Source of the DNA: Ceratodon purpureus
Lineage: Eukaryota; Streptophyta; Bryopsida; Pseudoditrichales; Ditrichaceae
Assembly (NCBI GenBank): GCA_014871385.1
Contig: CM026422.1
Coordinates: 24,660,987-24,724,986, forward strand
Direction of reading: 5' to 3'
DNA: 64,000 nt
The position numbers and the translations under genes are program-made. How positions within the stretch are numbered: position 1 is the stretch's first letter; every line of letters starts with the position of its first letter. Below are positions 13,069-24,753 of the stretch, piece by piece. Under the pieces are notes generated by a model. It was not told the DNA's origin. It saw only the letters and a list, made by a program, of their open reading frames with translations, and did no database searches.

Positions 13069-15537
13069 CCATCTGATATCATACTGGAGGTCTGAACATT
13101 ATCTATTTGTTTAAAGTATCGTTTTAGGAAGTTGTTCGGACCAGGTGTATGAAAGTAGGGAACCATGATCAAAGTTGTGTGTCATGATCGAAGCATGAAA
13201 TGTTTGTTAAAGTAATTGCATTTTGGGTAGGTAGACCAACAAGGCAAATTATGTATCCCTTACACTCTCGATCTTTGCACAATTGATGTACTGAGCTATT
13301 AATCTAGGCTTCAAACATGTACAGGAGCTGTTGCTTGCTTAAAATGATTGGAGACTAATATAGGTGCTTTATTTTATGCTCTGTATTTTGTTGTTCCACT
13401 ATATGAATCCTGGATGCATCAGATGCAGCAATCATGTAACACTCCTATGTAGCAAAATCCCTGTGATCATCTTACTGTATAGTATCCAACATTATCAATT
13501 CAGACCCAATAAACAAGTTATTTGGTTTCCTGTCTACATGCAGTCCTTCACTTTGCTCACTCAACTTTTAAGGGCAAATGTGCAAATGATGCCTTGGATG
13601 CTCATGAGGGTCAAGGCAGAAGGAAAGAACACTAGAGTCGGAGGGTATGAGAATACCATGGTAACTATCGCTGTGCACGGTAAGGCTTCTTTAATTTGGA
13701 GTCTATGTGAATCCCACTATAAGGTAAAACCACCTATAAGCGGGCACCACCCCATGGGCGTGCCCTAAGATTCTTGCCTTTATAAAGATATAACCTCCCT
13801 TGCATGTACCTCATGCGTACATAAACAGGGTGCCCGTTTATAGGTTACCACTTCTTAAGGCTTTGAAAATTTGTACTTAATTATGTGTGTGCTTTAAAAT
13901 ATCAAAAAAATAGGGAAAACTTGTCTTTTCCTATTCCTTATCCCTGAAAAATAGTAACCCACTCATTTCATCACCGAAGAATATAGATTCCTTACATAAT
14001 CCTTAAATGCACGAAAATAGGTGGTTCCACCTTACCATTTACTACACCTGTTAATTCTGTATCTTAGAGAAGAGCCCCTAAGAAATGAAACACAACTCAG
14101 CTGTGAAAGCAGATTACTGGTTACACATTTGCTGGCAGTGGATTTTGTCGTCCAGGTGCTTGCCCTCAATGTCAAATAGGCTTCGAGATTATCAAAATCC
14201 TCTGCCTGCTGACCTTTCATGTTAAATTTGAAAATTTGAAAATTTGAATTCAATTGTAACCAACACTGCAGATTCTTCCTGGATCACACCAGGAAACAAG
14301 TATATCATGTGGAGACAAAGTACATGGTCTCTGTTCCAAGTAGATCAGTTGCAGTGTTGGCTCTGCTACTATGCTCCAATTGGATGTTCCTTACCATAAG
14401 GTTTCATGATGGCACAGAGCTGCAGACTGATACAGTCCTAAATTTATAAGTTGATAATGTAGGCCTTCAGCTGGAGATGTTTGCTGTTGATTCAGGTCTC
14501 CCGTCTTTTGGAGACTGGGGAATCTGTTGAAAGCGTCTTCTTCATTCAGCAAACTTGAACTTTGCAAGAAGTCTATTAGAAAGAGGGCTTTAGAAGGTTT
14601 GTGACAAACCACTGTTGGTGGCTGAGAAGGACTCAAATTCCAAAAGCCTCTCTAAAGACCTTACAATGCACAGCTCAGCACCAATCATGCTATTGGATTC
14701 CATGCTGTGCTTAACACTTAAACCGGAAGTCCGGAGCCTATTTGCCTGCACCACCAAGGTCACCTCAGAGTTGCTGTATTCGGAGGTCAAAGGAACTTGG
14801 CTACTACTGTGATTCAAAGAGAACTCCGAGAGAGGTGGAGAGCCCTCACAAGATTAGGGTTATGAATGGTGCAAAGTTTGTCCCCGCTTTATATAACCGT
14901 ACTTCGGGTCTAAATTTAGAACAAACTCAGAAAAGGTCCATTTTCTATCCTTTTCCTTCAGATTAAAAATTGCAATTAAGAAAATCTTAGGTGCTAAGTG
15001 TCACCTTGATTAGTTGAATTGGGCCACATGAAGTTCGATCTTCAAGCAATTTTAAAATGTGGATATAGACATTTACTAATGGTAAGAGCATCTCCACCCT
15101 ATAGCAACAACGGCATAGGGGCGGAGGGTATAGTAGAGTAGGCTAGTAGTGATGCGAGCTCTACTCCATGTATGCTTCCCACTTGGCCAGCGGCCCCCTT
15201 CCAACTTCAATGCGTGGCACCCTTTCCTCCCCCTTTTTGACTTAGACTCCTTTCTATCTTCTCTCCTATGCTTCCTCCCTCCCACTATGTTTGAGAAATC
15301 AAATTTGGTATTACTTACAGTAAAAAGTCAAATTTTTAGTTCACAATGATTCACGGAAGACTTTAGTGCAAGGGACTTAGTTTGAAGTGACCCTCATGGC
15401 CACTATATTGTCCCTCCTCCCCCCAAACGACAAATCCATTGTTGCCACATATGCACTTGAAATCCATCAAACAATTTGGAAATTGGTAGTAAAACTTAGT
15501 ATATATGTTGTGTGAAGGTCATTTAAAAAGCAGTAAG
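13069..15537. other. Intergenic, no supported gene
   Basis: Several short open frames lack coding character. The stretch contains an inverted repeat (13733-13748 with 13828-13844). At 15086 it has GAGCATCTCCACCC after TAA, which looks like an orphan PIF/Harbinger end. Confidence 0.45.
13733..13844. repeat. Inverted repeat, possible small MITE or hairpin
   Basis: CCTATAAGCGGGCACC (13733-13748) pairs with GGGTGCCCGTTTATAGG (13828-13844), with one mismatch over 16 bp and a loop of about 79 bp. Flanking GGTAAAACC and GGTTACC hint that the arms extend further. No clear target duplication was found. Confidence 0.55.
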
Positions 15538-15949
15538 TAAGAGCATTACCACCCCTAGTTCCAACAAGACCAGTAGGTGGCATTGTGCAAGTCCTTGCCA
15601 AAGGGATGGTGTAGAAGTCTGTCTTTGAGCAAGTTTGAGTCCCTATATAGTGATATGTATAAATCCTTTGGGCCCGCCCTTGGAGCTCTTGCCTTGCTCA
15701 ACAACTTCTTCATGTTGTCTTTGTCTTTTTCCCCACCTTCTACCACCGATCCTCCTTCTCCCTCTTTTTCTTCTGTTTCTTTTTGTAAGTTTATTTTTGA
15801 GTTTTTGTGAGCTTCTAAGAATGGAGGGTTGGAGGCAAGAATAGAGGAGGTATATTAAGATTTTTTAAAGGATGATGAAGAATATGAGGTGAACTTGAAA
15901 ATCAAGCTTGATCAATTGCAAGACCAAATCGATGTGGATTCACAACAAT

Positions 15950-16300
15950 AGGGAGTTGCAAATGGTTCATGTGAAGATAAGAATCATAAATCAAAAGTTA
16001 TATGTACAAAGACTATTTTGCAAATCCTCTAATCTAGATCCTACTTACTTCGGCACTGCTATTGCATGAAGATGTTGCTATTTGGTACTATCTTGGAAAG
16101 TGTGTGTGTGCCCACAATGACATTTTTTTTTACAGAAGAGGGATGCTTGTACCTCTCTAGGATTATCTTTATACCAAATGATTATTACTACATTGCGGAT
16201 GCTTACACTTGGCCCTATGTGCAGATGTCCATGATGATTATTGTTGGACTAGTGACCTTACAATCATGGATTGTCTAAAGAAGTCAAAAGCTCCATTGGT
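15950..16300 (+). pseudogene. Harbinger DDE transposase remnant
   Basis: Across two frames the sequence reads GLSLYQMIITTLRMLTLGP, then CADVHDDYCWTSDLTIMDCL. This is the plant Harbinger (DDE_Tnp_4 type) signature GLSxxQKxxxALRMLAYG ... ADxxDEYxRIGESTxxxxLKRF. The frame shift between the two parts, further stops and the lack of the downstream catalytic block show it is inactive. Confidence 0.65.
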
Positions 16301-16669
16301 CCATATGGAAGGCATATAGTCCATTATTCTGGAAGTGGAGTCCATAGAAGTTAAGCTCTAATACAAGGTCTGGCGCAAAGAGCTTGTCCATTTTTTCTAT
16401 GCCTCCTAGTGACCTTTGTGCCATGCATTCTCCAACGCATCTCTACCCCCCCCCCCCCCCCCTCCCCTTCCACGGGCATAATCATCATACTCAACAAGCT
16501 TCTCTTGCTTCTCAGACTCATTTTGTTGCGCATGTTGTATATTCCTTCTTTGCTATTATGAGCTTTCCTCCAAATTCCTCGTGATCCTCTCCACAACCTA
16601 TGTGCCCCTCTATACACAGTGTGTGTTCTTCTTTGCACCATGTTGTGCAACCTGTGCGCACAACTCCGC

Positions 16670-17313
16670 CCCCCTTATAGCAATGTTTGTTTTGTCTTTG
16701 CAGCCCTTCTATACAACCATTCTGGTATTCTTTGGCATATATTGTTCCTCCTTCATCAATAGACAAAGTCATTAGCATGAGCATGTTTAGATCTTTGAGG
16801 ATGATAGTTGTCTTTATTTGCAATGCCACCATGGTTCTTGTCTCATGAGTTTAGGCATATATTGCTCCCTCTCACACCTTGACATTCTTTGCATCTTGTA
16901 GTCTTCTATCCAACAATTTGACTCTTCAATGTGGTTTGAGACTTGCGGCCCCTCCTTCCGTAATGGGTACCATTTGGTTCGAAGCCTGTGAAATGTTATA
17001 GGTTGTTTGCCTCCCGCTCTAAAGTGGGCGCATTCCTCTTCTCCATTAGTAACTATGTGCACCTATTTCTCCATCTAGGGCACTCCTTGAGCAGCAACCA
17101 ATAATGTTTAAATGCAAAAAGAGCCTTCTTCAAATTCTTTTGCCTACAAAGCTTCTGTGCCCTCCTCAATGTGTCACCGGGCCTTGTACCACTCTTGATC
17201 AATTGTTGCATCTAAGTATAGATTATACTAAACCTTAAGACATCATATTTTATCAATCTCCATATTTTGTTTCTAAGCGTCTTTGCAGGGTGCTGCATTT
17301 GGTCTATGTTCAT
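16670..17313 (-). pseudogene. Harbinger accessory Myb-like (NAM-associated) protein remnant
   Basis: From an ATG at 17313 the minus strand reads KTLRNKIWRLIKYDVLRFS, a TAG, then GTRPGDTLRRAQKLCRQKN, FKHYWLLLKECPRW and, further on, a stretch with ILKDLNML and YAKEYQNG. These match the trihelix/NAM-associated accessory protein of PIF/Harbinger elements: the W..I..DV..F helix, SG....D, F...HYW..LK..P.W, then the C-terminal helical tail. Several stops break it. Confidence 0.65.
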
Positions 17314-17717
17314 CGTAGTACTCACACATTCTCTCTCAAAACACTCTAGCCCTCAACTAGTTACCAACAATCTGATCTTTTCAAAAACACAAACATTCTA
17401 TTCTGGCATAAATGTTCTTCCTCTATAAGGTTGAATTTGTTTTGGCTTCCAAATTGAATCATTCCTCCCTCAATTGCTACTTTGGCTAAGTGGTGCTTCC
17501 TTCTTGTTATCATCTTTGACAAAGTAAATAAGTTTGTTACTAGCTACAATGAGAAAGTCAAAATTTTATAGGACCTTGTACTTCACTACATAGTGGAGGA
17601 AGATGGCTGCTTTTTTATAGTACATGGGAGGGGGTGCCATAGAGAGTGATCTATGCAAGGGGAATCACGGCGGACATGCCGTTGGTGGTCCCATTGGGAA
17701 CTAAAGTGGCAATGCTT

Positions 17718-18630
17718 TTAACATATTAAGAATCTCCCATATTGAGGTGTGGGTCTAGTATGGGTACCAAAAAGGATTGTCCCATCACTTTTTTGCCCTA
17801 CCCTCTAACATTTGAAACTCTATAAATTATTGACCATAGATATTTTAGAGAGAAGTGTAGCAAAAAGTTGATGGTATACTTATCATTTACATGAGAGAAT
17901 TCACTTCGACCGACTTGAATTGGCAACTGAATAGTTTTTAATTACCAGTGTTGTTAATTTGATCAAACAAATGTCACAAACGCCATCGATCGTAACTCGG
18001 ACTTAATATGCTTACTCTTAAAAGAACCGCAAATAGCTTCTTGTCGCACACAGAGCATATGACGAGAGCACGAACATCTACAACGGAATCAGGAGCAACC
18101 CTGGTTAGGGCAGTATTTGTTTTGCTCGTTTGGGTGCCAGGAATCTCCTCTACACCGTCACTCTATGCAGGACCTTGTGATGCATCACCAAGTCGTGTGG
18201 TTGCTATTCTTCCTACAGTTTCCACTAAAACATACCAAGAAAATAAGTCTTGGACAACAATTTCATTATCAACCTAAATCAAAATCCGGATCAAGTTTCC
18301 TAAAACTAGATTAAGTGTCCTAAATGCAGAGCAAGTGTTCGGAATCTAGATCAACCCTGACTCCGGCTACAGACCATAACTCCGGCTACAAGAAATTCTT
18401 AAAGAATCTCTTGCGGATCACAACACTTGTCAAAAAATGCACGGACTCATTTCCTTGGCTGCGACCATGACTCGGCCTACAGACATTAACTGTATTCTAG
18501 AAACTTTGGACGAGAATTTCAAGAAGTGTCTTTCAATATTTCAAGCCTAATCTCCAAAAATCCATTGTATCTCTACACACACAGACAATGCAATCACGTG
18601 ACCCCTGAGATGGTGAAAATGGAATATTAA
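17718..18630. other. Intergenic, no supported gene
   Basis: Short frames only, with no recognisable feature. Confidence 0.4.
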
Positions 18631-18641
18631 GGTATTCTTAC

Positions 18642-19942
18642 CCAATGTTGTGCACTCGCTTCGAGCCGCCATAGCCTTGACAGAGTTCGGCAACGTTGTA
18701 TTTGCCACTTGCGGGCGCAACCCTAAAGCTATTCCGTGCTGACCTTGCAGGTCGGCATTGCAACCGACAATCTTACTCTCACTAGAAGACTTTGCATGCT
18801 CATGCAAACACCATGCATGATAACAATGACCGCAAGATATAGGAATATAATCGAAACAAGAAAACCACAAGCAGCACACAGGGCATGCATTAAGGATGTG
18901 TGTCTTCGTCAAAGGAAGCTCGGGACTGCAAGCAAGAGGTCTAGGCCAAAAAACAGCTCCTCTACCCTCAGTCATAATTCGCAGCTGTTCATTCATTCCA
19001 AGAACTGAACCCTCAACGGATTTTACTTTCAGCTCCACATCTATTTCTTTAAGTGACCCTCTTTCTAGTTCCCTCTCTAAAACGGTAATATTAGCCTCAC
19101 AATCAATTATGGTGTCCTACGACAACCTGGATGTTCGTTCTTGAAACGATCTATTAAAAAGAATCATATCAAGTTGGGCCATGAAGCTGTCAAGCCCACC
19201 TTCATTGCATGTGGACTCTTCGATTAATGCTCTCACCTGCAGCTCTTCTTGGCCTAGTTCTACAAGAATTTTCTTTGCTTCATTGATCAAGACCTCTCTG
19301 TCTGGTAACAACATCCACGCTCTGCGAAGTTTGTCTTCTACGAGCACCCTCTTAGAACTCACAATGGACAAGGAACTACAGCACCGTTTAACAAAAACGG
19401 ACCCCTCCTCAATCACCCTACGCATCTCGTCTACCTCGTCTGTGCCCTATGATGGTGATCCTAAACCCTTTCTCTCCAATGCTAGCCCTTTTTTACCATA
19501 AAAACTCCACCCTGACCACATTTGGCCTGAACACTCAACTTTAAAGAGGTTGGAAAAGCGCCTATGACCATGCAACGTTTCTTTGTAAGATTGGTAGTAG
19601 CCGAAACAACCTCCACTCCTCCCTCCCTCCCTCTCAGCCCTCTCCTTAGCATGACGCTCTTTCTTCAGTTTGAGTCCTGCACGATATTGACATCTTTCTT
19701 TGCTAAATTGGAACCAGTTCACGCACTTTTCTAGGGACATAAGAATCAGACCCCTTGCAAATTGAAGGGTGATTTCCTTGTTAGGCATATCTTCCACATC
19801 GTATACCTTCAAATACAACAACAGGATAGCCGCCTACTCATCACGAGTGGTGAGATAATTGTACTTCCAACCACTCTTTGACGACTTTGGGCCAAAATAA
19901 GTACAGGCTTGCAATGCTTTTAGGAACTTTGTCCCTAATGTC
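18642..19942 (-). pseudogene. Decayed ORF with RING-like cysteine cluster
   Basis: One continuous minus-strand frame is interrupted only by three TAG codons (after TTRDE, after GLGSPS and after ERTSRLS). It ends at a clear splice donor (GT at 18641-18640), so it is an exon of a larger gene. It reads FGPKSSKSGWKYNYLTTRDE, a Lys/Glu-rich helical stretch (KKERHAKERAEREGG), an amphipathic helical middle and a Cys/His cluster CPVCCLWF...ISCGHCYHAWCLHEHA, which resembles the first half of a RING finger. The matching final Cys pair is not evident. The function is unknown. Conserved coding character broken by stops fits a decayed repetitive gene or transposon-carried gene. Confidence 0.5.
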
Positions 19943-20232
19943 ACCAACGATGATATCACCTACAGGTAATCCCTTACATTGAAAGCCTCCCATCTACAGT
20001 AGAAAAGGAAACACGGACTTTAGAAACAAGAACACATTAAAAACTCAGAGTCAGCAATAGACCATTGAAGAGAGAGTGAAATTAGGTCAAAGTTGGAAAG
20101 TCTTACCGTCGTAGCACGCCAGCAGCCGACACAAACAATTAAAGCAAGTCGCAAGCTGGGCGAGTACAATCTCAAAAGATGGAGAAGAAAGAAGGGAGGC
20201 AAAGAAGATGGCCTTGAGAGAAAAGAACTAAA

Positions 20233-20297
20233 TGGCGGGAGGGCAATCAAACGGCGGGAATAGCTCGGACTGGCGGGGTTCGTGGCAATGGCGGGAA
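20233..20297. promoter_or_regulatory. Cluster of E2F-like GGCGGGA sites
   Basis: GGCGGGA-type motifs occur near 20234, 20253 (GGCGGGAA) and 20290 (GGCGGGAA), with a GGCGGGG near 20272. GGCGGGAA is the core of the plant E2F site. The cluster lies about 300 bp upstream of the decayed minus-strand ORF and may be its old promoter. This is a motif match only. Confidence 0.35.
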
Positions 20298-20299
20298 GG

Positions 20300-23200
20300 G
20301 GGGCAGAATGCGAGACATGATTGTGATTAGCAAGACGCGGTCCAGGTGTCCGGGGTATCCTTCTGGGGATACCCTCATCGGACCCACACCCATCACTTTG
20401 CTTGTATGTCCAATGTCATCATGACGCATTACTTGTTTCGAGTGCTAAAAGATGTTTGTTTCTAGACAAGATGTTATTGAATGTTGGTAAGAGCAATGAT
20501 AGTTACTGCTTCAGCTGCCTATCTTGGACGAATTGGATTGTTAATTTTATAGTTAGGAAAATAACTTTGCTTGTATGATCAAAGTTCACCGGTTCCACCT
20601 TTCCAATTCCAGTTTGTGGAGCCACAGAAAGGTACAAATTTGATATCAATTGATGGTTTGATGCATGGTAAGTGTGAGAAAATGATACGGTAGTCTGGAG
20701 GCAGCAGAGAAGGCAAGTTTGAGTAGAAAATACATAGTTCAGATTGCGGTGAAAGGAATAGGCAGTAACCCCAGCTGAACTGTGAGTTTTCTGTGGCTCC
20801 AAGACACGTGTGACACAAGTGCCATTTACGGCTACCAGCTAGAGGGTACAAGATGCCAAAGTTCTGACTCCTCATCAGTCTGTTGGCACCTTGGCATCCT
20901 AACCATATTAATTCACTGATTGGCGTCTGGCCAGTCTCATCCAACTTTGTGCGGCATGGTCAGCCTACACTTGAGAATTCACACAAGCAAGCCTTGAGGA
21001 AGACAGACTTTTCTTCTGTTTACACATGAGGCAGACTTTTCAACTGTTTTTGCCAGATTTAAACTTACTCCTCGCACTAATGTTGCATCAAAAGCATTCA
21101 AAACAGGCGATTCACATCACTCTAAGCTCTGGCCTCATCATATTCATGGATCATCACAAAGAATGCAAGTGTACCACTGTAACTATTGTCAGTATTCTCA
21201 ACTAAGGTAGCCCAGCTGTGATTGGAACTCAACAAAATTTGGAAATTTGCATTCAACATAGAACAGCTATTGCCACAGAGTACACAAGAAGTTAAAAACC
21301 TGTCTGCTGCAAGGAATAGAAAGGTAACAACCACTAGATGCATTAAAAAATAAAAATTCCTCAATTGGGTAACCTGGTACTAGGCCACAGATGAAAATGG
21401 AAAGGACAACTCCATAGCAGAGGTGAGTGCGTCTAATTTTGCAGCATTGAGTTTGAGCAAGTACACTGGTAGTGAATGACGCAATGGGCCTCCCAGTCTC
21501 ACAGTCTGTTACTTAATGCATGAGCAGCAATCTCAAGAAAACATCTTGATGACAAAACAGTTGTACAACAAGAACATGACCAGGGTGGTACCCTCTCAAA
21601 CTTATGCAATCCAGTCCCTTGGTGGGTATATCTCATTTGTGGCAGGGCATGCTTGTCAGGCTTCACCTCCCTTGTTCAATTCTGCATCTGACAAGTCAAA
21701 CGAAGCTCCAGACCGGCGAAGAGGCTTCTGCAAAATCATCAGCACAGCAGAGCCATCTTGCAGGGTGTAACTTAGTGAGGTGTTTGACAAGCTTCGAAAC
21801 CGTACATGACCTTCTTAGTTTTATACATATTACGGTATGTCGTAGACATTGTTTCTGATCCGGATAAAACTAAGACACCATCGTGACCATTTCGGAAAAG
21901 TTCAAGTCAATGTCTTCCATCTTCAGTGAAATTAGAGAAGACTCGAAATTGCCTCCTACAATGCATATATACCTTTGAGATTTTCTGTCCAGTTAACAAC
22001 CGGTATCTGAATTCCAGGGTATGTTGGCAATTGTACCAATTCTCATCATTCACTCAAACTTGACTGCAAAATGAACTTTATCCAACAAGCCATGGAGGTG
22101 GAGGCGTGGTTCCCATGACAGCGGCAGAGATGAAGGTGCCTGCCAATCATGGCACTCAATCACTCATAGTAGAAGCTGCGCCTGTTTGCAAATGACTGGA
22201 GCTGAATCTGTAGGTGAGGTGTTGACCCAGACTTTCCTGAACAAGGTATGGGAGCATTTTCCAGAGTTCTATACGGAGGAAGATGCTGTTGGCTTCTTCT
22301 GGGGAAGCCACGATTCACAGTGAAGATTCCGACCTGTTGATTACAGATGTTGAGAGCGTGACGGAGTAGATCATGTTGACTGGGATACATGTGGATTCCT
22401 TCTGACTCTTGGCCATTATGCGAGAGTGCTTGGATCCTTGGCTCTAGTTTATTTTATTTAAATAGGATTTTGCAATCAGACTCTTGAAGGTGATTCACGT
22501 TCGCTATGAATACAGCTTAATTTTGGTGTGTGTCTTATCCTACTTGTCATTTGCTATTCCTCAAAGGGCTGCAAAAGCTGCACGAAATTATATAGTCGAT
22601 GATTCCATGCTTGACACTAAGGTGTGGTCGCACCAACGATTGGCATCCCCGCTGCACATGCTTCCTGCAGGAAAAAGTCTGGCCCCAATTTTGAAGAAAA
22701 ATCAATGCAGGTGAATCGGCTTCTTGTAATGTACAATACAGCAATTTTATTCTTCTCATCTAATTAGTGGCGTGCAAAAGTATGAACAAGCACTGATTCT
22801 AGCAACTTTGAGTGTTCCAGTGCAGGATTGTCAAGATTGTTAAGAACTATGCTTGTCTGATCAAGCGAATGAGGAGGGAATTCTGCAAGCTACAACCATT
22901 GCAAGATTGATGCAATGAACCACTTCCAAAAGACATCAATGAAATATACCTTAAGTCCTGAACCGTAATGGAGGTCTCACTCCAGCATATAACTTAAACC
23001 TAAGTTACAAATAAGTATAAGTTTACGAGTGGACTCTGAATCACATCACTTATCCCATTCAGCTGGACCATATTCCTAACAAATAATGTTGCCTCCTACT
23101 ACTAATCAAGAGACCTGGAATTATCACCACTACTGATGATACCTTCAAAACGAAGCACAAAAATCCACCAACATCAACATACGCGCTTACCCTTGAGATT

Positions 23201-23649
23201 GGTATTGCACCAGCTGCGCCGTATTACATCTGCCAAATCCTTTCATTAATTTTCTGAACTCTAATTTACAACACTGTGTAACCTATTTCTAATTCAATCT
23301 ATGTAGTTAAACCTACATCTTCCTCCAATACCACTGATGCTAAGCACAATGTGGAGGAGATCTGTGCATGCGTACCCTGCTGGTTAATTAACCCTAATAC
23401 TCTGTACACCGATTGAACTCAATCAGTACTAGCCATGCCCAACAATGAGGAGCTATAATTAATGGTATTGAGAGACTAGAGGCACATTGCCTGAACACTG
23501 GGCAGATAAGAGCCCTGGAAATTTGCAACATCGGTAGCAGTTGGGTCAAGCCTGGTTGATTTGGTTTTCATGAGGCTTTTTCTTTGACCAACCTGTTTCT
23601 TGAGATCATTCGTGTATATTTGTATTGAGCTGGAAAGTTGCTGATCACG
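20300..23649. other. Intergenic, no supported gene
   Basis: Open frames up to 121 codons exist (for example minus strand 20579-20944) but none has splice support or a recognisable domain. It could hold non-coding transcripts or distant 3' sequence of the EPFL gene. Confidence 0.4.
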
Positions 23650-24753
23650 CTAAGGCATAAAAAACTTATTGCCGCACTTACATCTCCAGACCTCGGGATA
23701 GTATTCCTGCTGAGTCACTGACCCTGCATGAACTGGACTGGAGCCGATAGACACATGAATTGGAGTGCATGGCACACATGACCCGCACTTGCCTTGGCAT
23801 GACGGAGGAGCTGAGCCGACTAATAATCTATGCCCATAGATTGAGTCTTCCATCTTCACGTTGCCACGGAACAGCTTCCTGCTCGGAGGAGGTGCCCGGC
23901 TCACGTACTCCTACAACAAACAAATCATGGCAGGGTTGGACCAATTAGCCATTAAACTTGAGAGAAAAAATTGAACTAAAGCAGATTCGTTAATTAGTAC
24001 AACTCGATATTTCTATTCATCTCAAATGCTTCAGCAAGCAGTCCTTCATTTAGAAAGCTTCAACAATCAATGTTTCTTCTGGATTTTAAATCAACTACTA
24101 CAATCATGATAGGTGAGAAAGATCTTTTAATCAGATTCTGGCAAAAACCTTCATTTGAAAAGCACCCAAATAATTACCTGATGATGCTGACCATGTTCCC
24201 AGGTTACTCCTTCAGATCCTGTTTCTTGTGCACTTAACTCTACTTGGGGCGTTGGTGTCAAGCTCGCAATCAATGGCGCAGCTAAGAAAATCAACCGCAC
24301 AGACAAGGTACATGTTAACTTAATAGAAGTCGCTATCAAAAAATCATGAGGTACAAATTGGTTGTGTTCTTCACTAGACAACAATGCTATCAACTCTTGT
24401 TCCATCAGCATAAACATTTGTACAATTCGCGCTTGCAGACTCAGCAACGTGCACAGCGTTGCCACCTCCGATGAAAGCAATCAACTCATATACGTTGATT
24501 TCAATTGGTGTCTGTTATAGCAAGCTGGTTTAATGGAATGAATTATAATACAACCAAAATATCAGCAGCAACAGATTACAAATCTCGAAAGTGACTGTAT
24601 TATGTACACCCCACTGTATTTCAAAGAAGCCATCAAGTAAGCTGAAGCTGTGTAGGAGTACCGGTACTCACCTGGAATTCGTCGTCCAGCAACGGCTACA
24701 ATAGGAACCATTGTCAGCAGAAGTAGAATCCGACAGCTGGGTGGAATTGGCAT
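23650..24753 (-). CDS. EPIDERMAL PATTERNING FACTOR-like secreted peptide
   Basis: The model is three exons, 24672-24753, 24178-24281 and 23650-23910 (complement), with GT/AG junctions and matching phases (1, then 0), giving 148 residues. Exon 1 encodes a signal peptide: MPIPP, then a hydrophobic core ILLLLTMVPIVAVA. The C-terminal domain has six cysteines, C100, C104, C107, C110, C139 and C141, in the EPFL pattern GSxPPxCxxxCxxCxPC ... WRCKCGNKFFMP, and ends at TAG. EPF/EPFL peptides are cleaved, secreted and bind ERECTA-family receptor kinases with TOO MANY MOUTHS to control stomatal spacing and growth. The spacing is closer to the six-Cys EPFL group than to EPF1/EPF2. Upstream in-frame TTG is not the start; the first ATG fits the signal peptide. 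No defect was seen. Confidence 0.9.

Larger units (their letters stand above)
15541..17717. mobile_element. Decayed PIF/Harbinger transposon H2
   Basis: The left end GAGCATTACCACCCCTAGTT follows TAA (15538-15540). The right end, read in reverse, is AAGCATTGCCACTTTAGTTC, followed outward by TTA/TAA, so the inverted repeats are imperfect. Inside are a plus-strand Harbinger transposase remnant and a minus-strand Myb-like accessory remnant, arranged as in H1. A C homopolymer (about 16447-16464) sits between them. The exact right boundary is uncertain by a few bases. Confidence 0.7.

Noticed and set aside
20579-20944. 121-codon minus-strand frame as a gene
   Set aside because: No ATG context, splice sites or domain; residues show no conserved pattern, and another frame is open over the same DNA.
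22484-22714. Small secreted protein (hydrophobic start then basic region)
   Set aside because: The frame begins with TTG, not ATG, and there is no splice or domain support.
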